Positions 45,243 through 53,684 of a stretch of 64,000 nt of DNA are shown in pieces. How positions within the stretch are numbered: position 1 is the stretch's first letter; every line of letters starts with the position of its first letter. Both the position numbers and the translations under genes were made by a program. Source of the DNA: Butyricicoccus pullicaecorum (GTDB lineage: Bacteria; Bacillota; Clostridia; Oscillospirales; Butyricicoccaceae); contig JAGZIW010000001.1 of assembly GCA_018366035.1 (NCBI GenBank), positions 308,642 through 372,641 on the forward strand, in the 5' to 3' direction. The notes beneath the pieces are model-generated. The model was not told the DNA's origin, made no database searches, and was given only the letters and a program-made list of their open reading frames with translations.

Positions 45243-47597
45243 ATGAGAATCAAGTATGTAACCAAGCGCACCGGAAAAACGGTTGCCTATGACGGCAGAT
45301 ATATTGCGCGCGCGGTTCGTTTGGCGGCAGTTTCTGCCGGAGATTATGATGAAGATATGGTAGAACAGGTCATGCAGCACGTAGAAGCACATCTTTCTGC
45401 GTGGGAGGAGGAGACCATTCAAATCGAGCAGGTGCAGGATTTGGTGGAACGTGCGCTGTTTGAGGTCGGACATTTTGATACGGCAAAGGCATATATTCTC
45501 TACCGTATGGATAAAGAGAAGAGCCGTGGACTATATGAGTGGAAGGACGGAATCCTGAGCAAGGAATTTTTAAGCCCTTACAAGCATGCGTCAAACCCGA
45601 TGCATCAGCTGGGCGCCTTTGTATATTCCCGAACCTACTCGCGCTATTTGCCGCACTTGGGACGGCGTGAATTCTGGTGGGAGACCGTGCGCCGTGCAGT
45701 GGAATACAACTGCTCTCTGGCACCGACCACACGAGAGGAAGCCGAGTCCCTGTACCGCAATATTTATCAGATGAAGCAGTTCCTATCCGGCCGTACCCTG
45801 TGGGTGGGTGAGACCCGCGTGGGAGAGCAGTATCCGATGGCGAACTATAACTGTGCTTTTGAAGTGATTGATCATTTCCATGCCTATCATGATTTGTTTT
45901 ATCTTCTGATGGTTGGCTCCGGTGTCGGTGTGCGTGTGCTGCGTTCCGACGCAGAAAAGCTGCCAAAGATTCGGACAGGGCTCAAGCTGGTGCATGAGAT
46001 GTATCAAGAGGTTCCCAAAAATGAGAGGTTGGAGTACACCAATCTCACGTTTCAGCATGATACAGCCTTTATTACCATTGGAGATTCGAAGGAAGGCTGG
46101 GCACAGGCACTTGATGTATATTTTCAGCTGCTTTACAATAATGAGTACAATAAAATCAATCGCATTATTGTAAATTACAGCAATATCCGTCCAAAGGGCG
46201 AAAAACTCAAGGTGTTTGGCGGTACGGCGAGCGGCTATCAGTCCATGATGCGCATGATTGATAAAATTCATAAGGTGATCACCGCTGCGGGTGCACGTGA
46301 GCAGACCTGCTACACAAAGCTTCAGCCAATCGATCTTTTGGATATCGCCAATATCATCGGAGAAAACGTGGTATCTGGCGGCGTTCGCCGCACCTCGGAA
46401 ATTGGACTCATCGATCAGGACGATCCGGCATGTATTCAGGCAAAGTCCGGACTGTACAAGCAGGTTGGAGATCGCTGGGAGATTGATAAGACCATTGCAC
46501 ATCGACAGATGAGCAACAACTCGATTTTTTATACCCATAAGCCGACCCGTGAACAGCTGCATTGGCACTTGCAGCAGATGCGATATTCTGGAGAGCCGGG
46601 CTGGGTCAATCAGGAGGCTGGTGCAAAACGCCGCCCGAACTTCAATGGCGTCAATCCCTGCGGCGAAATCCTGCTGGATAACCACGGCCTTTGCAACCTG
46701 ACAACAGTGAATGTTATGGCATTTGTGTGCGAAAACGGAACACTCGACCGTGCAGGGCTGCTGGAAGCACAGCGCCTGTCTGCGCGTGCGGGGTATCGAA
46801 TGACCTGCCGAGAGCTGGAAATCCATGAGTGGAACAGTGTGCAGCAGCGGGACCGTCTGCTTGGCTGTTCGCTGACGGGCTGGCAGGATATGGTCAATGC
46901 AACCGGAATGAATCGAGAGGAGGAGGCAGAGCTGCTGGCAGAACTGCGCCGTACAGCACATGATGCTGCGAAGAAGTATGCAGTGTCTCTGTCGTCCACG
47001 GAGCCTTTGCTTGTTACGACCGTCAAGCCGGAGGGCACCTTGTCATTGCTTCCAACGGTATCCAGTGGTATCCATTATTCTCATGCGCCGTATTATGTGC
47101 GCCGTGTGCGCATTTCAGCAGAAGATCCGCTCTGTAAGGTATGTGAAGAATTGGGGTATCCGGTATTTCCGGAGGTGGGACAAACCGAAGATGATTGCCG
47201 CACCAAGGTTGTGGAATTTCCGGTCAAGGCGCCGGCTGGCCGTGTAAAAGCAGATGTATCAGCAATTGAACAGCTGGAAAACTATAAGATGTTTATGACC
47301 AATTATGTAGATCATAACTGTTCGATCACAGTTCACGTCCGTCAGAATGAATGGGAGGCGGTAGAGGACTGGGTATGGGAGAATTGGGACGATATCGTAG
47401 CGTTGTCGTTCCTGAGCTTAGATGATAATTTCTATGAGCTGATGCCATACGAGGAAATCACACAGAAGGCGTATGAAACGCGTCTTGCGCAGATGAAGCC
47501 GTTCAATCCTTCGCTCATTTCCAAGTATGAGCAGGAGGAAACGGAGCTGGATATTGGTGGAAGCGAGTGCGTTGGCGGCGCGTGTCCGGTTCGATAA
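45243..47597 (+). CDS. nrdJ: Adenosylcobalamin-dependent ribonucleoside-triphosphate reductase
   Basis: A 784-residue class II ribonucleotide reductase. The first 95 residues form an ATP-cone. The catalytic barrel includes PMANYNCAFEVID, the loop GGVRRTSEIGL and NPCGEILLDN, where cysteine forms the thiyl radical. The C-terminus CVGGACPV carries the redox-relay cysteine pair. It makes deoxynucleotides without oxygen using coenzyme B12. ATG 45243 follows AGAGGAG. The layout suggests the monomeric Lactobacillus-type enzyme. Confidence 0.88.
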   Translation: MRIKYVTKRTGKTVAYDGRYIARAVRLAAVSAGDYDEDMVEQVMQHVEAHLSAWEEETIQIEQVQDLVERALFEVGHFDTAKAYILYRMDKEKSRGLYEWKDGILSKEFLSPYKHASNPMHQLGAFVYSRTYSRYLPHLGRREFWWETVRRAVEYNCSLAPTTREEAESLYRNIYQMKQFLSGRTLWVGETRVGEQYPMANYNCAFEVIDHFHAYHDLFYLLMVGSGVGVRVLRSDAEKLPKIRTGLKLVHEMYQEVPKNERLEYTNLTFQHDTAFITIGDSKEGWAQALDVYFQLLYNNEYNKINRIIVNYSNIRPKGEKLKVFGGTASGYQSMMRMIDKIHKVITAAGAREQTCYTKLQPIDLLDIANIIGENVVSGGVRRTSEIGLIDQDDPACIQAKSGLYKQVGDRWEIDKTIAHRQMSNNSIFYTHKPTREQLHWHLQQMRYSGEPGWVNQEAGAKRRPNFNGVNPCGEILLDNHGLCNLTTVNVMAFVCENGTLDRAGLLEAQRLSARAGYRMTCRELEIHEWNSVQQRDRLLGCSLTGWQDMVNATGMNREEEAELLAELRRTAHDAAKKYAVSLSSTEPLLVTTVKPEGTLSLLPTVSSGIHYSHAPYYVRRVRISAEDPLCKVCEELGYPVFPEVGQTEDDCRTKVVEFPVKAPAGRVKADVSAIEQLENYKMFMTNYVDHNCSITVHVRQNEWEAVEDWVWENWDDIVALSFLSLDDNFYELMPYEEITQKAYETRLAQMKPFNPSLISKYEQEETELDIGGSECVGGACPVR

Positions 47598-47615
47598 ACG
47601 GAAAACATGGGAATA

Positions 47616-47655
47616 GAAAAAGGCTTTCCTGCTAAGACAGGGAAGCCTTTTTCAA
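47616..47655 (+). terminator. Terminator after nrdJ
   Basis: GAAAAAGGCTT(T)CC and GGGAAGCCTTTTTC arms; it may also serve the convergent lysO genes. Confidence 0.75.
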
Positions 47656-47667
47656 AACAGTAAAAAT

Positions 47668-48270
47668 TTACAATCCACTGTGATAGCAAAGCGAAATCAG
47701 TACAGGCACAGCCGCAGAGCACAGGATACCGTTGATTACAGACAGCACAACGGTTTCCTCATTGGTATAGCGGATCATCATAGGCAGGGTTGTATCCTCG
47801 CTGGTTGCACCTGCGGGTGCAATGCAGCTATATCCGTTGAAATACTTTGCGATGAGCGGGATACTGAAGAAAGAGAAAATCTCGCGCATAAGATTGCTCA
47901 AAAAGGCAATGCTGCCAAGCTTAGCGCCCGCAAAATTGCTGATGGTAACGCCGGAAAGACTGTACCAGCCCATACCGCTTGCAACAGAAATGCTTTCATG
48001 CAGCGGGATCCCCAGAAGCAGACCACAAACAACGCCGCCCAGAACAGAGCCTACGATAATACCAAAGGGAATGAGCAAAATTTTGACATGATAGGCACGG
48101 ATTTTTGCGATCAGACCATGGTGGGTCCCCACGCTGATGCCAACAGAAAACATAAGCAGTACCAAAATCAGATTGCTCTGTGAAGCCAGTCCGGAAATGA
48201 TGGGATTCGCACTGCCGAATACACCGCATAAAATACCTATGAGCAGCGCACAAATTGCTAGAATAACCAT
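47668..48270 (-). CDS. LysO family transporter, C-terminal subunit
   Basis: A 200-residue membrane protein with five or six spans and the family segments SVGISVGT and ASGMGWYSLSGVTISNFAG. LysO (DUF340) exports lysine in E. coli. Here the protein is split in two: this part provides the conserved core, and the next gene upstream the first spans. The genes overlap as TAATG, so translation is coupled. The substrate is presumed basic amino acids or related metabolites. Confidence 0.78.
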   Translation of the reverse strand: MVILAICALLIGILCGVFGSANPIISGLASQSNLILVLLMFSVGISVGTHHGLIAKIRAYHVKILLIPFGIIVGSVLGGVVCGLLLGIPLHESISVASGMGWYSLSGVTISNFAGAKLGSIAFLSNLMREIFSFFSIPLIAKYFNGYSCIAPAGATSEDTTLPMMIRYTNEETVVLSVINGILCSAAVPVLISLCYHSGL

Positions 48271-48554
48271 TATGGCTTATCCTCCTGATTTTTGGGTTTT
48301 TCCAAAAAGCGACGGCTTAAAAAGAAAACCAACAGCAGAGAAAAAATAGCGGGAATGAGACAGAACAGCAGACTTTGCAGCCCCAGATTTGCAAGGTCTT
48401 GTATAAAGTTTTCACGGCTGCCCAGCGTGACCCCCATACAAAAAATCAAAAGGGTAGTACAAATGATTTGAAACCAGTCATTTTTTTTCTTATGGCGCGC
48501 GGGAAACCAATGTCCAACGAGCACGCCCAGCAACATGATCAATATGATTTGCAT
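48270..48554 (-). CDS. LysO family transporter, N-terminal subunit
   Basis: A 94-residue protein with three predicted spans (MQIILIMLLGVLVGHWF..., IICTTLLIFCMGVTLGS, LLFCLIPAIFSLLLVFFL). It matches the N-terminal part of single-chain LysO. Splitting is known in Firmicutes. ATG 48554 follows GGGGGA and is preferred to the longer frame. Confidence 0.75.
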   Translation of the reverse strand: MQIILIMLLGVLVGHWFPARHKKKNDWFQIICTTLLIFCMGVTLGSRENFIQDLANLGLQSLLFCLIPAIFSLLLVFFLSRRFLEKPKNQEDKP

Positions 48555-48716
48555 GATCTTCCCCCAAAACAGTTTTTTTGTCTTGTGTGATCGTAAATAG
48601 GCGATCTGTGCCATTATAGCACTGTTCAAGTTTCTTTGCAAGCAATATATATCATAAAAATTACATTTTGACAGCGATTTGATACAATCACTGCTTTGTG
48701 GCAGAGATACAAAAAT

Positions 48717-48743
48717 GCGGCTCACAGCAGAGTGTGAGCCGCA
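48717..48743. terminator. Terminator of rubrerythrin gene
   Basis: GCGGCTCACA, six bases, TGTGAGCCGC, followed by T-rich sequence on the minus strand. Confidence 0.8.
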
Positions 48744-48790
48744 TTTCTATTATGTTACAAATCCCGCTGTTGGCAAGGATTAAGCCTTAA

Positions 48791-49330
48791 TTAGCCGAAG
48801 TAACGCTCCAGCAGGCCCTTGAATGCCTTACCGTGACGAGCCTCGTCGCGAGCCATCTCATGAACGGTGTCATGGATTGCGTCCAGATTCGCAGCCTTTG
48901 CACGCTTAGCCAGATCGGTCTTGCCAGCAGTTGCGCCGTTCTCAGCCTCAACACGCATCTCCAGATTCTTCTTAGTAGAGGAGGTTACAACCTCACCCAG
49001 CAGCTCTGCAAACTTGGAAGCATGCTCAGCCTCTTCGAAAGCAGCCTTCTCCCAGTACAGACCGATTTCCGGATAGCCCTCACGATGTGCAACGCGGGAC
49101 ATAGCCAGATACATACCAACCTCAGTGCACTCGCCCTCGAAGTTAGCGCGCAGATCCTTCTTGATATCTTCTGGAGCATCAGCAGCAACACCGATTACAT
49201 GCTCAGCAGCCCAAGTCATTTCACCAGTCTGTGCAACAAACTTATCGGAACCAGCATGGCAGATTGGGCACTCAGCCGGTGCAGCATCGCCTTCGTGAAC
49301 ATAACCACATACAGAACATACGAACTTCAT
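48791..49330 (-). CDS. rbr: Reverse rubrerythrin (NADH peroxidase component)
   Basis: A 179-residue non-haem iron protein. Unlike classical rubrerythrin, the rubredoxin domain is N-terminal: CSVCGY at residues 5-10 and CPICH at about 21-25. The ferritin-like di-iron domain follows with repeated EExxH-like motifs (FEEAEHASK, ARDEARHGK). It reduces hydrogen peroxide in anaerobes. It is clustered with a divergently sensed Rrf2 regulator gene 12 bases upstream in the same direction. Confidence 0.88.
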   Translation of the reverse strand: MKFVCSVCGYVHEGDAAPAECPICHAGSDKFVAQTGEMTWAAEHVIGVAADAPEDIKKDLRANFEGECTEVGMYLAMSRVAHREGYPEIGLYWEKAAFEEAEHASKFAELLGEVVTSSTKKNLEMRVEAENGATAGKTDLAKRAKAANLDAIHDTVHEMARDEARHGKAFKGLLERYFG

Positions 49331-49342
49331 AATGATTTCCTC

Positions 49343-49753
49343 CTAAAAATTTTCATCTAAAAATTTGTCTAGCGTAACACTGTAAAGCTCTTTTCGGATC
49401 ATCGTATTGATAGATCCAAAGACCTTTCGGAAATTGCAGGTGTTTTTCGACTCCATTCGCGTACAAGCGAACTCATTACATAAGCAATGGTTAATGGTAA
49501 TCGTCCCGTCGATGCACTCTATAATTTCGCCCATACTGATTTCAGCTGGTTCTTTTGCAAGTTCATAGCCGCCGTTCGCACCTTTATAAGAGCGAACCAT
49601 ACCAGCCTGAATGAGTTTGCGCAGAATCTTTAGTGCGAAACGAAGTGTGACACCAGTCCGACCAGATATTTCCTTTGCACCGAGCTTGCCGCCGCATTCT
49701 GCTAGACAAAACGCAACACGGATTGCATAGTCTGCTTCGTGCGTAATACGCAT
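49343..49753 (-). CDS. Rrf2 family transcriptional regulator
   Basis: A 136-residue winged-helix regulator. The DNA-binding part is MRITHEADYAIRVAFCLAE...GAKEISGRTGVTLRFALKILRKLIQAGMVRSYKGANGGYELA. The ligand loop has three cysteines (CNEFACTRMESKNTCNFRK) able to hold an Fe-S cluster as in IscR or NsrR. It probably controls the rubrerythrin gene 12 bases downstream in response to oxidative or nitrosative stress. ATG 49753 is preferred to a TTG four codons upstream. Confidence 0.85.
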   Translation of the reverse strand: MRITHEADYAIRVAFCLAECGGKLGAKEISGRTGVTLRFALKILRKLIQAGMVRSYKGANGGYELAKEPAEISMGEIIECIDGTITINHCLCNEFACTRMESKNTCNFRKVFGSINTMIRKELYSVTLDKFLDENF

Positions 49754-49896
49754 AGCCTCAAGCACCTCTCTTGTTTGTTTACAACCTTAGTATACATTCG
49801 AATCAAATAAAAGTCAACTGCATTTGTTCGTTGTTTTGCATAAAAATAATGGAATTATTTGCAGTACAATTAGGAAAAATGTGATGGAAATATCAG

Positions 49897-49926
49897 TTGA
49901 CAGAAGGGAGGAGTTCATATTATACT
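49897..49926 (+). promoter_or_regulatory. Promoter of tRNA-Leu genes
   Basis: TTGACA at 49897-49902 and TATACT at 49921-49926 with an 18-base spacer, 18 bases upstream of the first tRNA. Confidence 0.6.
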
Positions 49927-49943
49927 AATATAGTATTATGAAT

Positions 49944-50028
49944 GCGAGTGTGCTGGAACTGGTAGACAGGCACGTTTGAGGGGCGTGTGTTTCACGACGT
50001 ATGGGTTCAAGTCCCATCACTCGCACCA
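49944..50028 (+). tRNA. tRNA-Leu (GAG)
   Basis: GCGAGTG acceptor arm pairs with CACTCGC; CCA is encoded. The D arm is GGTAGACAGG, and the anticodon stem CACGT/GCGTG holds loop TTGAGGG, anticodon GAG. A long variable arm and GGTTCAAGTCC T loop are typical of leucine tRNA. Class II structure and length (85) agree. Confidence 0.92.
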
Positions 50029-50044
50029 ATTTTAATCCTATTAT

Positions 50045-50130
50045 GCAGATGTGGCGGAATGGCAGACGCGCTAGCTTCAGGTGCTAGTGCTCGCAAGGGC
50101 GTGTGGGTTCAAGTCCCACCATCTGCACCA
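50045..50130 (+). tRNA. tRNA-Leu (CAG)
   Basis: GCAGATG pairs with CATCTGC; CCA is encoded. Anticodon stem CTAGC/GCTAG with loop TTCAGGT gives anticodon CAG, and the variable arm is long. It lies 16 bases from the first tRNA and shares its transcript. The nearby integrase stub suggests that this tRNA region was an integration target. Confidence 0.92.
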
Positions 50131-50170
50131 AACCAACATTATCCGAACTGCTTGACAGTTCAAAGTTATC

Positions 50171-50206
50171 AGAGAAGCTCCCGTGCGCGGGAGCTTCTCT
50201 TTTTTG
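50171..50206 (+). terminator. Terminator of tRNA operon
   Basis: AGAGAAGCTCCCG, a short loop, CGGGAGCTTCTCT and TTTTTT. Confidence 0.88.
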
Positions 50207-50213
50207 TATAAAG

Positions 50214-50240
50214 AAAACCACCGGCAGAGCCGGTGGTTAT
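50214..50240 (-). terminator. Terminator for leftward transcript of the element
   Basis: AACCACCGGC and GCCGGTGGTT arms. On the minus strand it is followed by TTTTCTTT. It lies just beyond the integrase stub. Confidence 0.75.
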
Positions 50241-50282
50241 GATTGCACGATCAGAACCAAGATTTCGCAAATAAAGACCTAT

Positions 50283-50501
50283 CTATATAATAATATTATT
50301 TTTTGTTTGAAATAAAGAAAAACCAGCTGGAATGCACATGTAACCGTGTCTTTCAGCATTTGTTTTTTTCTGCGCCAGCTTTGTATAGAGTCCCTTGAGT
50401 GTTTTGGAGCGCACAGCATATTTTTTCCCGCGAAATAGCAAGTCTTTTCGGTAATAGCCATCTGCATTTTTGGTAGGGATATCCCGTTCTTTTGCTGGCA
50501 T
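50283..50501 (-). pseudogene. Tyrosine integrase, N-terminal stub
   Basis: A 72-codon frame: MPAKERDIPTKNADGYYRKD, then LLFRGKKYAVRSKTLKGLYTKLAQKK, the arm-type DNA-binding domain found at the N-terminus of phage/ICE tyrosine integrases. The core-binding and catalytic domains are absent, and the frame decays after residue 55. A strong AAAGGAGG precedes it. It is the left remnant of the element that inserted near the tRNA-Leu genes. Confidence 0.7.
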
Positions 50502-50563
50502 GATGCGCCTCCTTTTGAAAACATATGTTCGGTTTCGAATGTAATCTTTTTCGCTATAAATAA

Positions 50564-50615
50564 AGTCCTTGGTTTCTACACTTCCCGTATAGTGGGAGGT
50601 TTACTTCCAAGGACT
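50564..50615. repeat. Two-tier inverted repeat upstream of integrase stub
   Basis: AGTCCTTGG (50564-50572) and CCAAGGACT (50607-50615) are perfect arms. An inner CTTCCC/GGGAG stem lies inside. It probably folds in the integrase leader RNA or serves as a protein site. Confidence 0.5.
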
Positions 50616-50712
50616 GGTTTAACAAATACATAGTATAGATATATAATATGTGACTGGAAGCAGTATGTCAACCGGTATTTTTTATATATCAATGTCAAAA
50701 TTGAACACAACA

Positions 50713-51237
50713 TCAAATATTACGGTTCTTTCCAAAGAAAATCATACCAGCTTTTAACTTTTTACGGTATGTACACTGACCCGCAAACATAATATTTGAA
50801 TGAACACAATGTTGCGCATCGCTACATTCCATATAGTGAGAGCAACAATCAAAACCATCAGATTCAAGCATCTTATCATAAATTGAGAGAAGTTCTTCAT
50901 CTGATACACCCTGTACCCATTGTTCAAAATCGGAGCGTAGTGCACGTTTCCAGTCGGAACTTTTTGCCTGTGTATCGAACAATAAGCCGGATTGTTTCAT
51001 TATCACATTCAAAACGGGTGCAACATCAACAACTTTTTTCTTAACGCCACGAAAGCGGAAACAAGGTCTCTTTAAAATTTCAAATGCCTAGTAAGCAGTG
51101 CTAGAAACAGGTATACGGTACTCATAAGTAACCGCACTTAAATCATAGGATTCAGGTGAAGCTGTCAGTGCTGAAATCATTTTGTCGTATAGTAGTTTTA
51201 CAATGGGATCTATATTAGAGGTTAGCTTTTGGTTCAT
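50713..51237 (-). pseudogene. Hypothetical element protein interrupted by amber codon
   Basis: A single frame from ATG 51237 (MNQKLTSNIDPIVKLLYDKM) reads to codon 49, then TAG at 51088-51090. It continues in frame through KRPCFRFRGVKKKVVDVAP to a cysteine-rich end (CCSHYMECSDAQHC...CTYRKK). The start overlaps the exonuclease gene by 23 bases, so both were probably translated together. The Cys-rich tail suggests a zinc or Fe-S site. Family not recognised. Confidence 0.5.
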
Positions 51238-51901
51238 TAAATACTGTCACTTTAGGTGTAATAGATTTTGCGGGGGCATATTTTGGAAAAGGAAGAATAT
51301 CGATGTTATGTTTTTCAGCATAGTTTTTGAGAGCAATTAAACATTGAAAAGTCTGCTCTGCATCAGCCAAGGCACGATGTGATGTTTCAGATGGAATTTG
51401 GAATGCTTCAACTAAAGTAGCCAACTTATGATTTGGTAAATCTTTTCGGATTTTTCTAGATAAACGGAGTGTGTCAACAAAATTGTTTTTGAGAGCACCG
51501 TTTGATATATCATATAGAAAGTTGATATCAAAATTGACATTATGACCAACAATAATATCCTCACCGATAAAATTTAAAATTTCAGGCAGGACTATTTCTA
51601 TAGAGGGTGCAGACTCTAACATTTCATTTGTGATACCAGTAAGATCAGTAATGAAAGTATCTATGGGATATGTAGGCTGAATTAAAGTCGAGAATGAATC
51701 CATAATCTGATTGTTTCGAATTTTGATTGCTCCAAATTCAATGATTTCATCAAACCGAGGATCTAATCCTGTTGTTTCCATATCTAAAACAACACAATTT
51801 TCTGGAAATAGACATAAGCTTTTGCCTTTATTTGCCCGAACAGTTTTAGGAATCTGTCCCCATGAAGAAATTCCGGAATCAGAGAGTGTAATACCTATCA
51901 T
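51215..51901 (-). CDS. DEDDh 3'-5' exonuclease (DnaQ-like)
   Basis: A roughly 228-residue exonuclease from ATG 51901. Motif I is VVLDMETTGLDP, motif II GHNVNFDINFLYD and motif III HRALADAEQT (the DEDDh histidine). It resembles the polymerase III epsilon-type domain found in phage and ICE genes. A GTG at 51943 would overlap the 19-bp palindrome at 51926-51944. AAAGGAG stands between both starts, favouring 51901. It is probably expressed from the CI-like repressor side. Confidence 0.75.
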   Translation of the reverse strand: MIGITLSDSGISSWGQIPKTVRANKGKSLCLFPENCVVLDMETTGLDPRFDEIIEFGAIKIRNNQIMDSFSTLIQPTYPIDTFITDLTGITNEMLESAPSIEIVLPEILNFIGEDIIVGHNVNFDINFLYDISNGALKNNFVDTLRLSRKIRKDLPNHKLATLVEAFQIPSETSHRALADAEQTFQCLIALKNYAEKHNIDILPFPKYAPAKSITPKVTVFNEPKANL

Positions 51902-51925
51902 ACTATATAGATTCTCCTTTCGGTA

Positions 51926-51944
51926 TGTGTCCAATTTGGACACA
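51926..51944. promoter_or_regulatory. 19-bp palindrome, copy 1
   Basis: TGTGTCCAATTTGGACACA, a perfect palindrome with one central base. It lies upstream of the exonuclease ATG and downstream of the repressor. Two further perfect copies are at 56306 and 59300. It is possibly an operator or parS-like site. Confidence 0.7.
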
Positions 51945-52100
51945 TATGTTTTAATTTTGAAACTTGCTTTTCTTATACAATACGGTATGATACAGACATG
52001 GCTGCGCAGTCAATTTTTGACAGAAAGTAGGAACTCACCATGTCTATTTATCTCGAACTGCTTCAATTGCTTGCGAATAGCCGAAACCCTGTTTTATTGC

Positions 52101-52445
52101 TCAGCCTTCTTTTGAAAAAGGCGGCTGAGATGCAAGATACCGACCATACCTGAGCAGCTCCTGCTGTTGGTCAGGGGTCAGCTGATTCACCAAATCTTTT
52201 AGCAGCTGCAACTCTTTGGCGTCCACCTGTTCTATGGTGGACGCTTTTTTTTCGATTTCGGACATTCCGATAAGATAATCTATATCAACATGATAATATG
52301 CAGATAAACGACTCAATGTTTCCAATGCGGGCTCACTGGCTCCAGTTTCATACTTTGTATAGGTTGTGCGATCGATGCCTAAAAAAGCAGCAAGTTCTTT
52401 TTGAGTTTTATTGTGTTTTATGCGTAATTCTTTTAAACGGAGCAT
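52101..52445 (-). CDS. CI-like XRE family repressor
   Basis: A 114-residue HTH protein: LRIKHNKTQKELAAFLGIDRTTYTKYETGASEPALETLSRLSAYYHVDIDYLIG. A C-terminal helical segment (KDLVNQLTPDQQQELLRYGRYL) probably dimerises. It reads leftward from a region with three similar operators and two promoters, so it is the maintenance repressor of the element. It lacks a peptidase domain, so induction is not by RecA cleavage of itself. Confidence 0.82.
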   Translation of the reverse strand: MLRLKELRIKHNKTQKELAAFLGIDRTTYTKYETGASEPALETLSRLSAYYHVDIDYLIGMSEIEKKASTIEQVDAKELQLLKDLVNQLTPDQQQELLRYGRYLASQPPFSKEG

Positions 52446-52462
52446 ATAGTCACCTCATTCAC

Positions 52463-52548
52463 ATTATATGTGAAATAAATTCACACTTCAAGAAAGGTGA
52501 AGAAATTTCACATTTTATATTGATAAGTGAAATAAATGCACTTATAAT
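52463..52548. promoter_or_regulatory. Divergent promoters with three operators
   Basis: Three related sites: GTGAAATAAATTCAC (52470-52484), GTGAAGAAATTTCAC (52497-52511) and GTGAAATAAATGCAC (52527-52541). The leftward promoter (TTGAAG at 52491-52486, TATAAT at 52468-52463) and the rightward one (TTGATA 52520-52525, TATAAT 52543-52548) each have a 17-base spacer filled by an outer operator. This is a lambda-like switch. Confidence 0.8.
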
Positions 52549-52561
52549 ACAAGACAAGGTG

Positions 52562-52753
52562 ATGATACTTCACGTAATTCGTGTAAAGGAGGAGCAATTT
52601 GCAGACTGTATTCAAGAAAATCGAACAACTATTGCAAAATGGGAGACTGGATCTGCTTTTCCGCGAGCAGAAAAATTACCTCTGATTGCAAATGCTTTGG
52701 GCTGCACCATTGATGAATTATATGGACGAGAGGAGAACGAATCATCTGAATGA
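52562..52753 (+). CDS. Cro-like small HTH protein
   Basis: A 63-residue protein whose C-terminal part is an XRE helix-turn-helix lacking the first helix: FADCIQENRTTIAKWETGSAFPRAEKLPLIANALGCTIDEL. It lies immediately right of the rightward promoter and could be the antirepressor or Cro analogue. The missing first helix and weak start context raise the possibility of a truncated gene. ATG 52562 follows AAGGTG closely. Confidence 0.55.
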   Translation: MILHVIRVKEEQFADCIQENRTTIAKWETGSAFPRAEKLPLIANALGCTIDELYGREENESSE

Positions 52754-52795
52754 TAATTTACTATGAACACAAAGTACATAATGGAGGGATAACCA

Positions 52796-53056
52796 ATGGC
52801 AGCCAATAACCGAAAGCGTGATATCGTGCGTGATATCGAAAGTCATTTTGATGGTGCAGGAGCACTCTGTATTCAAGATGTTGCACGTTATCTGCATTTG
52901 AGCAAAGGGACAGCACGCACGTTCTGTGCGGATATTACATCATTTAAGCTAGGTCAGAAGCGTATGTTTCTTGCAATTGATATTGCAGATAAAATCATTC
53001 GCAGTTCCATTGAGGGTGATACCGATAAATCTATTTTAGTTCCAACATGGAGGTAG
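52796..53056 (+). CDS. Small DNA-binding-like protein (possible excisionase/MerR-like)
   Basis: An 86-residue basic protein (IQDVARYLHLSKGTARTFCADITSFKLGQKRMFLAIDIADKI). The central helix-turn-helix pattern VARYLHLSKGTARTF resembles the winged-helix start of excisionases. It has a GGAGGG site 11 bases upstream. Location next to the lysogeny switch fits a directionality factor, but the integrase itself is destroyed. Confidence 0.5.
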   Translation: MAANNRKRDIVRDIESHFDGAGALCIQDVARYLHLSKGTARTFCADITSFKLGQKRMFLAIDIADKIIRSSIEGDTDKSILVPTWR

Positions 53057-53063
53057 TACCAGT

Positions 53064-53534
53064 ATGAAACCCAACCAGAATATCTATCAATCAGCCCGTG
53101 AACGTGCTGGTTTGACACAGGAATCGGCATCAGAACAGCTATACATATCAACGGAAAGCCTGCGCATGTATGAGACAGGCCGCCGCCGGCCTTCTGATGA
53201 AATGGCAGTGATGATGGCAGAGGTTTACCGTGAGGAAGCATTGGTTTACCGCCATATCAAGGCAAGCCCAGCGGGGCGCGTGCTGCCTGATTTGACTGAA
53301 CGCTCATTGCAGGAATGTACGATGCGTCTGTTCCGTCTGCTGCGGCAGTTTGTGCGTGAGCAGCATGTCGAAACCCTGCTCGAAATTGCAGAGGACGGCA
53401 TCATTGACGAGCAGGAACGACCAGTCTACAACCAAATCATGTCGGAGTTGCGGGAAATCGTGGAAGCTGTAATTGCAATCTCGTTTACCTCAGAAGGGCA
53501 AGAAAAAACGCCCCATCAGTCAAAAGACCAATAG
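53064..53534 (+). CDS. XRE family HTH protein
   Basis: A 156-residue protein with an N-terminal Cro/CI HTH (ARERAGLTQESASEQLYISTESLRMYETGRRRPSDEMAVMMAEVY) and a helical C-terminal region for oligomerisation. It sits between the lysogeny switch and the replication genes and could time their expression. Its 3' end contains an inverted repeat CGCCC...GGGCG. No further function can be assigned. Confidence 0.7.
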   Translation: MKPNQNIYQSARERAGLTQESASEQLYISTESLRMYETGRRRPSDEMAVMMAEVYREEALVYRHIKASPAGRVLPDLTERSLQECTMRLFRLLRQFVREQHVETLLEIAEDGIIDEQERPVYNQIMSELREIVEAVIAISFTSEGQEKTPHQSKDQ

Positions 53535-53684
53535 GGCGCAGAGTGTTGGAATACACTCGAAACTCGCACTTTCAGTGTACTCCAAATATTTGAAAAAGTC
53601 AAGAAAAAGCCGTGAACAGCCGCAAAAAAGGTGTAAGTTCTGTGCGGCTGGTTGCGGCGTGCCGAAAAGCAAGGAGTATGCAGA

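Noticed and set aside
45783..46961. A 392-residue open frame antisense to nrdJ
   Set aside because: It follows codon bias of nrdJ on the other strand and has no recognisable domain.
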